A stretch of DNA of 43,200 nucleotides, from positions 1 to 43,200 of the forward strand of contig DBQM01000029.1 in assembly GCA_002305725.1 (NCBI GenBank), in the 5' to 3' direction. The position numbers and the translations under genes were made by a program. Of the stretch, positions 33,597 through 40,301 are shown one piece after another. The first letter of the stretch is position 1. The number at the start of each line of letters is the position of its first letter. This stretch comes from Ruminococcus sp. UBA1394 (GTDB lineage: Bacteria > Bacillota > Clostridia > Oscillospirales > Ruminococcaceae). The notes beneath the pieces were generated by a model that did not search any database, was not told the origin of the DNA, and saw nothing but the letters and a program-made list of their open reading frames with translations.

Positions 33597-33630
33597 GAAA
33601 AAAGAAAACGGATACCACAAAAGTGATACC
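33597..33630 (-). terminator. Leftward terminator, probably the original tRNA-Thr terminator
   Basis: Read on the minus strand, GGTATCAC (33630-33623), loop TTTT and GTGGTATCC form a stem with one bulge, followed by GTTTTCTTTTTT. No minus-strand protein gene ends here. It fits as the natural terminator of the tRNA-Thr gene, separated from it when the island inserted. Confidence 0.6.
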
Positions 33631-33671
33631 CGATTTATCCTGTCACATACGGAAAAAATAAAAAGATTGAG

Positions 33672-33770
33672 TTGACCGGTCAGACAAATTTTACAGTTCG
33701 TCTGCCGGTCGTGCCTAAAAGAAACCGATATCGCAAAATGAACAACGAATTGTCCCGTGCGGTCACGCAC
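33672..33770 (+). repeat. Structured repeat, copy A (outside left end of island)
   Basis: The core GCCGGTCGTGCC (33704-33715) is followed by 40 bases that align gap-free with copies B and C, then the hairpin GTGCG-GTCA-CGCAC (33757-33770). Upstream, GACCGG..CAGAC pairs with GTCTGCCGGTC. Its last base touches the CCA-encoding end of the displaced tRNA fragment. Confidence 0.7.
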
Positions 33771-33817
33771 TGGAGCTGTAAATGGGACTTGAACACACGA
33801 CTTCCTCATTACGAGTG
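33771..33817 (-). pseudogene. Displaced 3' fragment of tRNA-Thr (left attachment site)
   Basis: These 47 bases match the 3' part of the intact tRNA-Thr at 43034-43080 with two mismatches (33779 and 33795). One breaks the T-stem and the other the acceptor stem, so it is not functional. The shared core 33796-33817 is identical over 22 bp. This is what remains of the original tRNA end after island integration. Confidence 0.85.
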
Positions 33818-33912
33818 CGTAAAAGCACTTTTCAGGAGTTTCAGCAAGCTTTCATAAACGCCGTATCTATGCGGTTTGTTGCCATTTTGCTTTTTACCGC
33901 TTTCAATGGTTT

Positions 33913-33941
33913 ATGGCGCACTTTCAAGGTAATGGCGCACT
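33913..33941 (+). repeat. Left pair of arm-type repeats ATGGCGCACT
   Basis: ATGGCGCACT occurs at 33913-33922 and 33932-33941, a 19-bp period. The same decamer occurs twice near the right end in the same orientation. These are probable integrase or excisionase arm-binding sites. The stretch 33942-34230 beyond it holds no gene or clear signal that I can support. Confidence 0.7.
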
Positions 33942-34231
33942 CGCAGCACACTTAATCTGACCTCTTCTTTGGTAAGTAAGTGGTCGTAAAAGCAAGTTTG
34001 AAAACGCAAATCTGCACTTTCAGAATAAGGCTAAAAAACGCCGTTTTAAGACACGGTAAATTTAACAGGGTAATTTCATTGATAAAACCACATAACGGCA
34101 TCAGCGTTGATTCTGATAGCCGTCAGAGCGTACTAATAAAAATATTTAGAATTTTATGTAAGATGTGTTACCCCTGCGGTCTTAAATCCCCTTGACAAAA
34201 CATTTTTATTTACCCCCCTATATAAAAATAC

Positions 34232-34257
34232 TGGAGCTGGCTTGTATTCCAGCTCCA
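34232..34257 (-). terminator. Terminator after the zeta-like gene
   Basis: TGGAGCTGG/CCAGCTCCA (34232-34240 with 34249-34257) forms a 9-bp stem directly after the stop of the leftward gene, followed on the minus strand by AGTATTTTTAT. The T-run is interrupted but adequate. Confidence 0.65.
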
Positions 34258-34261
34258 TTGT

Positions 34262-34828
34262 TTATTTATTGCTATTCAGATACAATTCAAGTTCCTTTAT
34301 CCACTCCGGAATTATATTGCTTTTAGCTATCAATCTGCCGTTTTTGTATTCAGCTTTTTCTACAAAGCCGTTCTCATTGTCATAGAACCGAACCTCGTTG
34401 CAGTATGGGAGAATGTTTGCCAAGTCCTCAAAGCGTTTGCTGTATCTGCGCATTACATCATTTTCCGGAATATTATGACCGCCTTTTTCGACACGGTTTT
34501 TTATACGCTTGATACTTTCATCAGCGGAATTGACACCGACATAATAAAGCCGTATGAAGTAGTCAAGCTCTCTTGCTCTCTTAATGGTTTTAAGAGTTCG
34601 AGAACCGGAAAGAGTTGTTTCCTGAGTAAAGTTAATACCTTTTTCAAGACTGCTGTTAATGCGTTCTATTGCCGCTTTACCGCCTTTGATTTTATCACCG
34701 CCCAGTGATGCAGTTATCTTGTCAGTATCAATTATAACGCCCAAATCGTTGCTCTCAGCGGCTAACACTCCGGTAAGACTGCTCTTTCCAACACCATTGA
34801 CACCGCCTATTATTGTATATATCTTCAT
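34262..34828 (-). CDS. Zeta-toxin-like P-loop kinase
   Basis: A 188-residue P-loop protein with Walker A GGVNGVGKSS at residues 8-17, then IDTDKITASLGGDK, FTQETTLSGSRTLKTIKRA, and a lid-like segment RIKNRVEKGGHNIPENDVMRRYSKR. These match the zeta-toxin/UDP-GlcNAc-kinase-like family (also annotated as predicted ABC-type ATPase/AAA). Zeta toxins phosphorylate nucleotide sugars and block wall synthesis; activity here is inferred. The gene overlaps an upstream XRE-type gene by four bases, suggesting a two-gene toxin-antitoxin-like unit carried as island cargo. Confidence 0.75.
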   Translation of the reverse strand: MKIYTIIGGVNGVGKSSLTGVLAAESNDLGVIIDTDKITASLGGDKIKGGKAAIERINSSLEKGINFTQETTLSGSRTLKTIKRARELDYFIRLYYVGVNSADESIKRIKNRVEKGGHNIPENDVMRRYSKRFEDLANILPYCNEVRFYDNENGFVEKAEYKNGRLIAKSNIIPEWIKELELYLNSNK

Positions 34829-35034
34829 TCCTCTTCCTCCACATACTCCATAATGTCCCCGGGCTGGCAGTTAAGAACCTTGCAGAGTTTGGCTATTGTT
34901 CTGGTGTCAATGTCACCGCCCTCCATTATCTTCTTGTACGTTGCTTGTCCAATGATTTTATCACGCTTAATTGTATAACTGGTAATTCCAGCTTTTTGCA
35001 TCATTTTTATAAGCTTATCATACTTGATCGGCAT
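34825..35034 (-). CDS. Small XRE-type HTH protein paired with the zeta-like kinase
   Basis: A 69-residue helix-turn-helix protein of the short Cro/CI type (YDKLIKMMQKAGITSYTIKR, then ATYKKIMEGGDIDTRTIAKLCKVLNCQPGDIMEY). AAAGGAG precedes ATG 35034. Its ATGA overlap with the zeta-like gene couples their translation. It probably represses its own promoter, where an 18-bp inverted repeat covers the -35 box, and may serve as antitoxin. Similar HTH-zeta pairs are known as PezAT-like modules, though PezA is longer. Confidence 0.78.
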   Translation of the reverse strand: MPIKYDKLIKMMQKAGITSYTIKRDKIIGQATYKKIMEGGDIDTRTIAKLCKVLNCQPGDIMEYVEEEE

Positions 35035-35089
35035 TTAATCAACTCCTTTGATGTTTACTGTGGGAAATGGTGTTTCTATTTCCCATTAT

Positions 35090-35123
35090 AGTATAACATA
35101 TTGCGGTCACTAAATCAAGTGAC
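35090..35123 (-). promoter_or_regulatory. Promoter and operator of the XRE/zeta pair
   Basis: Minus-strand TTGATT (35118-35113), 17 bp, TATACT (35095-35090). The inverted repeat GTCACT-AAATCA-AGTGAC (35106-35123) covers the -35 box and is a good operator candidate. A further GGGAAAT/ATTTCCC hairpin lies in the leader. Confidence 0.7.
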
Positions 35124-35166
35124 AATTTGCATATAAAATATCGCTAATATTTGTGATGTTTGCCTA

Positions 35167-35195
35167 TTGAATATCTCTTTTATTAGTGATATAAT
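35167..35195 (+). promoter_or_regulatory. Rightward promoter of the island cargo operon
   Basis: TTGAAT (35167-35172), 17 bp, TATAAT (35190-35195). It is divergent from the XRE/zeta promoter and should read through the broken gene at 35254 into the 104-residue protein and the microproteins, ending at 36407. Confidence 0.75.
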
Positions 35196-35253
35196 ATAGA
35201 TACAGTCAAGGGAACAACGCTCCCGACTGAATCCCAAAAAGGAGGAAAACACC

Positions 35254-35631
35254 ATGTTAAAGGACATCAGAAGAAAGGTTATGCAGATAGCTAACCGCCT
35301 TGTAGGTCAGGGTTACATCAGAGCCAATGCAATGGCTACAGCGTGGAAACTGGTTCGCTACAGAGCATTAAAGGCGAAAGTCAGCGGTACTTCATTCGAT
35401 AACCGGTCGGTGACCCGACTTGACATCTTTATTAGGAAACTTTTTTACAGCATAGCCGCCGGTCGAGCCGGAAACAACCCGATACCGTAAAACTAACAAC
35501 GAAATGTCCTGTGCGGTCACGCACCCGCCCTTATGGACAAGGGGATTTCAGTTCATGCAGATACGCTTTCAATCGTTGGCGGCATGAATGAGCTGGAGAA
35601 CTACGGGGCGAGAATCCATGTAAAAATATAA
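35254..35631 (+). pseudogene. Broken small mobile-element protein (HIRAN-type suspected) split by repeat B
   Basis: AAGGAGG precedes ATG 35254. The first 51 codons (MLKDIRRKVMQIANRLV...KVSGTSFDNR) and the last 37 (APALMDKGISVHADTLSIVG...ENYGARIHVKI) are in the same frame. They look like the two ends of one family of about 130 residues, common in clostridial mobile elements and related, as I recall, to HIRAN-domain proteins. Between them lies repeat copy B with two in-frame stops (35488-35490 and 35494-35496) in place of the expected middle. An intact 78-residue product from the first ATG is possible but would be truncated. Confidence 0.6.
35402..35524 (+). repeat. Structured repeat, copy B (inside the broken gene)
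   Basis: Starts with a GTCGG-TGAC-CCGAC hairpin (35407-35420) and ends with GTGCG-GTCA-CGCAC (35511-35524); the two loops are reverse complements. The core GCCGGTCGAGCC and the next 40 bases align gap-free with copies A and C. Confidence 0.75.
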
Positions 35632-35669
35632 TGCCCTCTGTGTACTGCGAATACACAAAGGGCGAACCG

Positions 35670-35718
35670 CCGGAGCGATAGGTATACCAACAAGATTATT
35701 ATATACCGTATGCTCCGG
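35670..35718 (+). promoter_or_regulatory. Nested inverted repeat before the 104-residue gene
   Basis: CCGGAGC (35670-35676) pairs with GCTCCGG (35712-35718) and GGTATA (35681-35686) with TATACC (35702-35707). There is no T-run; it may be an mRNA structure that isolates the following ribosome site GGAGG at 35735. Confidence 0.45.
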
Positions 35719-35751
35719 AATGTCAAGACATCAAGGAGGAAAATTTCAGAA

Positions 35752-36066
35752 ATGGAAATTAAAACAGCAGCAGCAAAAGCAGACGGTTTCAAGGTAACCC
35801 CCGAATGGCTCAAAGCTATCGGAATAGATTTGGAAAACTATCCTACACTTCCACAGGCTTTAAAGGCAAAGAAAGAAGCTGACATAGTAGAACAGCAGGG
35901 CATTGAGTTATTTTTAAGCAATCCGGTTCAGTGGGTATTTCAGAACCTGCGCCGCAGACATAACGGAGAATATTCAGAGCTTTTCAATATGATTGATGTA
36001 TTCAACTACGGCTACATACTGGGTATCAGAGCGGAGAGAGCGAGAAGAAAGGGCGGTAAGGCATAA
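35752..36066 (+). CDS. Small island protein of unknown function (104 aa)
   Basis: Not recognised by name. ATG 35752 is 12 bases after GGAGG, somewhat long, but the earlier ATG 35710 is inside the upstream hairpin. The protein is mostly helical. Its end, FNMIDVFNYGYILGIRAERARRKGGKA, resembles the tails of small proteins common in clostridial phage and island operons. Its stop overlaps the first microprotein start (TAATG), so they are translated as one unit. Confidence 0.7.
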   Translation: MEIKTAAAKADGFKVTPEWLKAIGIDLENYPTLPQALKAKKEADIVEQQGIELFLSNPVQWVFQNLRRRHNGEYSELFNMIDVFNYGYILGIRAERARRKGGKA

Positions 36067-36194
36067 TGACACCGGAAGAAAAGAGAAAACTGGAGATTAT
36101 CAAGGGCATACTTGAAGATTTAAAGGCAATCACCAGAGCCGAAAACATGACAGTCAGCGTTGAGGATAACAATGAAAGCGAGGCAACGGCATGA
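36066..36194 (+). CDS. Microprotein 1 of a coupled triplet (42 aa)
   Basis: A 42-residue helical protein beginning MTPEEKRKLEIIKGILEDLK with an acidic tail. It starts on the TAATG overlap with the 104-residue gene and ends in ATGA with microprotein 2. It shares the MTxxEK..xxI..IL pattern with the next two, so the three look like paralogs. Function unknown. Confidence 0.68.
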   Translation: MTPEEKRKLEIIKGILEDLKAITRAENMTVSVEDNNESEATA

Positions 36195-36292
36195 CCAAAG
36201 CGGAAAAGATTGACGATATTATCAGAATGTTGCAGGAGATTGAAAGAATCAGAGCCGCAAAGGCTGAAAAGAAAGGCAGTGCAGTAAAATGA
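36191..36292 (+). CDS. Microprotein 2 of a coupled triplet (33 aa)
   Basis: A 33-residue amphipathic helix, MTKAEKIDDIIRMLQEIERI followed by a basic tail. It overlaps its neighbours by ATGA on both sides, so it is translated by coupled re-initiation. GAGG lies a few bases upstream. Too short for standard gene finders. Function unknown. Confidence 0.65.
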   Translation: MTKAEKIDDIIRMLQEIERIRAAKAEKKGSAVK

Positions 36293-36393
36293 CCGCAGAA
36301 GAAAAGCGCAAAGAGAAGTTAATCAACTCAATTCTTGAAAAGTTTGAGAGGTTACAGAAAATCAGAGAAGAAAAAACATCAAAGCAGCCGTAA
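36289..36393 (+). CDS. Microprotein 3 of a coupled triplet (34 aa)
   Basis: A 34-residue helix, MTAEEKRKEKLINSILEKFE followed by a basic tail. Its first eight residues nearly match microprotein 1 (MTPEEKRK). AAAGGCAG precedes it. Its stop codon lies inside the loop of the operon terminator. Function unknown. Confidence 0.65.
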   Translation: MTAEEKRKEKLINSILEKFERLQKIREEKTSKQP

Positions 36394-36407
36394 TGACTGC
36401 TTTTTTT
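36381..36407 (+). terminator. Terminator of the island cargo operon
   Basis: AAAGCAG (36381-36387) pairs with CTGCTTT (36397-36403), followed by T to 36407. The stop codon of microprotein 3 is in the loop. The following 36408-36534 is pyrimidine-rich and carries no gene. Confidence 0.8.
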
Positions 36408-36534
36408 GTGTATAAATCCTCTGAGCTGGCATACCCCCACCCCCCTCTATGAAAAATCAGCCTCCCGGAATTGTCGGGTATCCCCCCGGTGTAGAACCCC
36501 TTAAAAATTTGTTATTTTTTCGGGTGGGGGGGCA

Positions 36535-37062
36535 TTATGTAGTAAATTGTAGTGTTTTTGCGTACAGTTCCTCCAGCTCCTCAATGTATAAATGCTTGTC
36601 CGGTATTGTCTGACACCATTGCAGACGCCTGAGCTGTTCATGCCGCATATTCTCACGGTAAAGCTGTTTGATTAACGGTGAACACCTCAGACAGCGCAAG
36701 CCTTTAGCCTTATACTGCCGGACACGTTCAATGCTGATACCCATTTCTTTAGCTATCTGCGGCATTTTCTTATCATGGAAATAATATTCGCTGATAACAT
36801 GATTAACAGGCTCTTTCAGACGGTCAACAGCCTCATGCAGTACCCTGTAATCGTCAGCAAGTTCCACACGTTCAGGAGCGTTTACAGCGTTATCGTCTGC
36901 TATTGTATCGGCAAGGGTAAGCTGTTCGGGTTCGTCTTTGTTCAGCGGCATATCAAGGCTTTCGCAGCTGTTCAGTGGTTCTTGTTTCTGCTGTTTGGTA
37001 TGCCCGACTGGGACGTCGAGGGCAGCCTCCACTACACTCAGTAAAGCCGCCGGTCGAGCCAT
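36535..37062 (-). pseudogene. Sigma-70-like/phage transcription regulator lacking its N-terminal domain
   Basis: From about 36994 leftward the frame reads TKQQKQEPLNSCESLDMPLN, LADTIADDNAVNAPERVELA and a region-4-like helix-turn-helix (KMPQIAKEMGISIERVRQYKAKGLRCLR). This is as in sigma-like proteins common in clostridial phages and islands. Region 2, expected ahead of it, is missing: the frame instead runs into repeat copy C, and the only in-frame ATG (37062) lies in the repeat without a ribosome site. Thus it is probably inactive, or yields a DNA-binding fragment. Neighbours are two small leftward genes upstream. Confidence 0.6.
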
Positions 37063-37115
37063 ATAGTAACCGCTACCGTAAAACTATCAACGAAATGTCC
37101 TCCCGGGTCACCGGG
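36995..37115 (+). repeat. Structured repeat, copy C (truncating the sigma-like gene)
   Basis: The core GCCGGTCGAGCC and the next 40 bases align gap-free with A and B. The terminal hairpin is CCCGG-GTCA-CCGGG (37102-37115): stem bases differ from A and B on both sides in a compensating way while the loop is unchanged. Confidence 0.75.
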
Positions 37116-37206
37116 CGCACTTCCTTTCTCTCGGACTTCCCTCGGAGTTCAATAGGTTTGGCTGTACCATTTAATAGCAATCCGGCTCCACATTTATCAA
37201 CATTTC

Positions 37207-37320
37207 TCAGATATTAAGAACCATTGCAATAATTTTCAAGATATCCTCATATTGCTGCGGATTCAGTTTTACAGCTGATAACTGCTGTTTAATTTGCTCG
37301 TATTTCTGATAGTCAGTCAT
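37207..37320 (-). CDS. Small phage-type protein (37 aa)
   Basis: A 37-residue protein, MTDYQKYEQIKQQLSAVKLN followed by a short helix, of a kind I recall ahead of sigma-like genes in clostridial elements. Its ATG overlaps the stop of the upstream gene (TAATG), so translation is coupled. Function unknown. The 37116-37206 stretch between it and repeat C has no open frame that supplies the missing sigma region 2. Confidence 0.6.
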   Translation of the reverse strand: MTDYQKYEQIKQQLSAVKLNPQQYEDILKIIAMVLNI

Positions 37321-37598
37321 TAAAACAATCCCTCCGGCATGGGTTTATAACATTGTCTGCTTATATCCCTGTAATTGAAATTTTCGTTTAAATCAAGAAA
37401 TTTCGTTCCGGAATAAATATGGTGCATAATATTATTTAAATCGTTTTGCACATCGTAAAAATCATCGGAACTCCTAATTATAAACTTTTCGCCTACACCA
37501 GATGCAACAAGTCTGAATTCAACTCCAAATTTTTCAACTCTGATGCAGCTTACATTATCGGTATTAATTATCATTTCATTCTCAATATAAATAATCAT
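37320..37598 (-). CDS. Unknown island protein (92 aa)
   Basis: Not recognised. ATG 37598 is favoured because AAAGGAAG stands six bases upstream; the longer frame from 37667 would begin inside the iteron region. The N-terminal half looks beta-rich (MIIYIENEMIINTDNVSCIR, VEFRLVASGVGEKFIIRSSD) and could be a small PH- or SH3-like fold. It precedes the 37-residue gene with a one-base overlap. Confidence 0.6.
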   Translation of the reverse strand: MIIYIENEMIINTDNVSCIRVEKFGVEFRLVASGVGEKFIIRSSDDFYDVQNDLNNIMHHIYSGTKFLDLNENFNYRDISRQCYKPMPEGLF

Positions 37599-37640
37599 TT
37601 CGTACTTCCTTTCACATTGAAACACAGATTTTTTCTGAAT

Positions 37641-37928
37641 GTAGCAGACTAAATGGGTTTGTAGCAAGATACGGTTACTACGCCTTAAACCCCGTACCTA
37701 CGGCGTTTATTAAGGTTTGTAGTAGGTGTAGTAGGCAAATTTGCTATTCTTTTTCCTTTTACTGTACTGTAAGTATGTATAGCTTATACTAACTATACTT
37801 TTTATACTTAATAGAGGATTTTTGCCTACTACGTTACTACAAATCACCTTAAATCCAATAACTACGCTGTTTTTAGTGTAGTAAGCAAGGCTGTTTTTAT
37901 CTTACTACATACCTACCACACTTACTAC
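37641..37928. other. TACTAC/GTAGTA iteron cluster, candidate replication origin
   Basis: GTAGTA or its complement TACTAC occurs at 37719, 37728, 37827, 37835, 37878, 37903 and 37923, with GTAGCA variants at 37641 and 37661. A perfect 12-bp inverted repeat GTAGTAGGCAAA/TTTGCCTACTAC (37728-37739 and 37821-37832) flanks an AT-rich stretch. The 335-bp gap has no gene and directly follows the primase-helicase gene, as origins do in phage satellites. It could alternatively be a regulator-binding region. Confidence 0.6.
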
Positions 37929-37933
37929 AAAAT

Positions 37934-39982
37934 TTATGTCCCGTAAATCTGACGGCTTATATTCGATTCTTTAAACGGCAGAAGTCTTACTTTTCTCGGC
38001 TTATTATTTACACGGACTGTCGCTTGCTTATACCCATACTTTTCAAGAACACGCCCGATTACACAAGAACTGTACCTTTGCAGTGAGGGGTTATTCTGAC
38101 GGAATTCAGTAGTGGTCATATACTTTTCCCCGAGCTTATAACCTGTTTCCTCACGGGTCAGTTCGTCCAATACGTCAAGGACTTCCGTTTCACCTTTCAT
38201 GGGTTTCTGAAATTCGTTGTTGCGGCTCTGGAGCAAGCTGATTTCCTCACGGTCAAGTCTGAAACATGATGCGTATGTTTTGCCCTCATTGTTTACCGAC
38301 TGCTCAACAATTTCATTGATTTCCGCCCAGAACTGCAGTGTATCAAACGCCTTTACCTGTGTATCATAATCAATATACACATCATCTTTAAGAGGGACGG
38401 TGGCAAAACGCCTGTTTCCGGTTTCGTCAATAAGAAACTGCCGGTCGTTTGTAGTACCACAGAAAGAAGTAATACGGGGATATTTCAGCGTTGCTTTACC
38501 GTAAGGCATTCTGTATTCATCTGCTGAACAGGTCAGAAATGCCTTTAAGCTGTCAATGTCCTTTTTCATGGTAGAACCGATTTCACCAAGTTCACATATC
38601 CACTTTGACGTTGCCTGTATCTTCGTGTCCTTGTCTCTGGGGTCAATTGTCTTACCCTCACCGAAATAGTTGTTACTCAGTGCCAGGTGTTCAAAAAAAC
38701 GTGTCTTACCGATTCCCTGTTTACCCTGGAACACCAGTACTATATCAAGGCTGAACGGGTTTTCAAGGCTGTTATGAAGTCCGCAGATACACTGCATAAA
38801 CCATTTTTTCATTATCGTTCTGCTGAGGGTATCAGTTTCGTCAATATGAAACATTTCATACACTTCTTCAAGGCGGCTTTTACCGTCCCACTTTGTCTGC
38901 TGTATTGCCTCGATTATGGGGTTATACCTGTTTCTTGTGGTTATAACATTGAGAAACGCCCCGATTTTTTCCATAGTGCATTTGTCAAGAGTGAAGTGCA
39001 GTTCGTCATAAATAAGGGCTGGAATAATCTCCTTTAAATGCTCACGGCTTTCACCCTCTATTCTGCTGTATTCAGTATCATGGGTAATTTCATTGTATCT
39101 GACGGTTATATCCTTTGATTTGAGAAACGCTGTCAGATTGTTTATGGTCAGCTCTCCGGTATCGTCAAACCCCTCCGGAAGTTCAGAAATCGGCTTGTCC
39201 GCTGTCCTCTCATACTTTACCGCCGATTTTACCGCAGTTTCAAGCAGTTCACGGGCTTTTTTAAGTCCCACAGCAGAAACAATATCAGATATATCACCCT
39301 TGTTTTTAAGCTCCGGATAAATGGTTTCTGAGGGTATCAGATAAACGCCTGAGGCAGTACCCGAAAGGCTGTCTGCTGTTTCTGTACCGTGTTTGCGACC
39401 GGCACTGTCGTTATCAGAGAGGACAATAACCGTCTTGCCCTTAAAATAGCCGTTATACGCTTTAGACCATTTTGCCCCTGCGCCATTGGGGGAAGTACTG
39501 GCAGTATAGCCCATTTTTTCAAGGGTTTCAACATCCTTTTCGCCCTCTGCAATAAAGACGGTATCAGCAGACGAAAGCTTGTGAACGTGATAGGGCGGTA
39601 CTTTCTTACCGTTAAGCGTTTTTTTGTATCTGCCGTTTTCAAGGCGATACCATGATGCGACCTTTGAGCCGTCCCCTTTGTCATATATCACCTTTTTAGC
39701 TATGGTCTGACCCTCTGTGTTAGTGTAAATGTGTTCACGGAGTTTTGTCCATGGCTGGGATTTCGGCGAACGGTTGTTAAAGAAGTCACCCTCTTTAAGT
39801 CCGGAGGCTGACGCTATAGCACTGAATGTACACCCTTTTTTACAGTCTGTAAGTATTTTTCCGTCTGCCTCGTGTATGTAGAGGTGCTGCTTATCGTCTT
39901 TGCACGCCGGACAGTTTGCACGGTATTCGTCACCGCTTTTTTCTACATTGCGGAAATGTGTCAGAAGTTCTGTTAATTCCAA
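37934..39982 (-). CDS. Primase-helicase, CHC2/Toprim plus VapE-type ATPase
   Basis: A 682-residue replication protein. A zinc-binding segment (CPACKDDKQHLYIHE...DCKKGC, residues 21-51) and a Toprim domain (FIAEGEKDVETLEKMGYT, VIVLSDNDSAG, about 140-200) form the primase part. The C-terminal half is a virulence-associated-E-type helicase: VFQGKQGIGKTRFFEHLA near 415, SKWICELGEIG, PRITSFCGTTNDRQFLIDETGNRRF. Such fusions replicate plasmids and phage satellites. The start is TTG 39982, backed by GGCGGTGA; an ATG start would lose the zinc motif. It lies 12 bp after the excisionase-like gene. Confidence 0.87.
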   Translation of the reverse strand: MELTELLTHFRNVEKSGDEYRANCPACKDDKQHLYIHEADGKILTDCKKGCTFSAIASASGLKEGDFFNNRSPKSQPWTKLREHIYTNTEGQTIAKKVIYDKGDGSKVASWYRLENGRYKKTLNGKKVPPYHVHKLSSADTVFIAEGEKDVETLEKMGYTASTSPNGAGAKWSKAYNGYFKGKTVIVLSDNDSAGRKHGTETADSLSGTASGVYLIPSETIYPELKNKGDISDIVSAVGLKKARELLETAVKSAVKYERTADKPISELPEGFDDTGELTINNLTAFLKSKDITVRYNEITHDTEYSRIEGESREHLKEIIPALIYDELHFTLDKCTMEKIGAFLNVITTRNRYNPIIEAIQQTKWDGKSRLEEVYEMFHIDETDTLSRTIMKKWFMQCICGLHNSLENPFSLDIVLVFQGKQGIGKTRFFEHLALSNNYFGEGKTIDPRDKDTKIQATSKWICELGEIGSTMKKDIDSLKAFLTCSADEYRMPYGKATLKYPRITSFCGTTNDRQFLIDETGNRRFATVPLKDDVYIDYDTQVKAFDTLQFWAEINEIVEQSVNNEGKTYASCFRLDREEISLLQSRNNEFQKPMKGETEVLDVLDELTREETGYKLGEKYMTTTEFRQNNPSLQRYSSCVIGRVLEKYGYKQATVRVNNKPRKVRLLPFKESNISRQIYGT

Positions 39983-39994
39983 ACTATCACCGCC

Positions 39995-40285
39995 TTAAAG
40001 CCTGACCGGAATCGGCTGAATGCTACCGCTTGTGTCAGCTTGCTCCTCGTTGCTGATAACAGCATTTTCAAAGTAATCATTAAGGCTCTGAATGTTTACC
40101 AGTATTTTGGAATTGGGCGAATTGCTCACCCTCACAGCTTTAACCTTGCCCTCTAAAGCAAGGGTTCTGACAAGGTGTTTAGGCAGTCCGAACAGAGCCG
40201 CCGCCTCTTTTATTCCCTCCATGCGGACTATGGGGGAATCAGTTTTGTTGCGTCTGCCGGATTCATTTATAATAATTTCGTTCAT
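39995..40285 (-). CDS. Excisionase-like HTH DNA-binding protein
   Basis: A 96-residue protein with a MerR/Xis-type helix-turn-helix (MEGIKEAAALFGLPKHLVRT followed by the wing KVKAVRVSNSPNSKILVNIQSL). ATG 40285 follows AAAGGAAAG; the longer frame from 40342 starts inside an inverted repeat. In this place, just ahead of the replication gene, it could act as excisionase or as activator of the replication module. HTH_17-type proteins cannot be separated further by eye. Confidence 0.7.
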   Translation of the reverse strand: MNEIIINESGRRNKTDSPIVRMEGIKEAAALFGLPKHLVRTLALEGKVKAVRVSNSPNSKILVNIQSLNDYFENAVISNEEQADTSGSIQPIPVRL

Positions 40286-40301
40286 AATCTTTCCTTTCGG
40301 T

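Noticed and set aside
33594..33857. Short frames across the left attachment region as genes
   Set aside because: They run through a tRNA fragment and a structured repeat, lack ribosome sites and show no protein-like pattern.
35402..37115. Repeats A-C as a hammerhead or other self-cleaving ribozyme
   Set aside because: CGAA and GTCA elements occur, but no CTGANGA segment or third helix is present in any copy.
35402..37115. Repeats A-C as group II intron ends
   Set aside because: No domain V-like hairpin, GTGYG 5' end or reverse transcriptase gene was seen.
37641..37928. CRISPR-like array from repeated TACTAC units
   Set aside because: Units are only six bases, lie in both orientations and at irregular spacing, with no cas gene; they fit iterons better.
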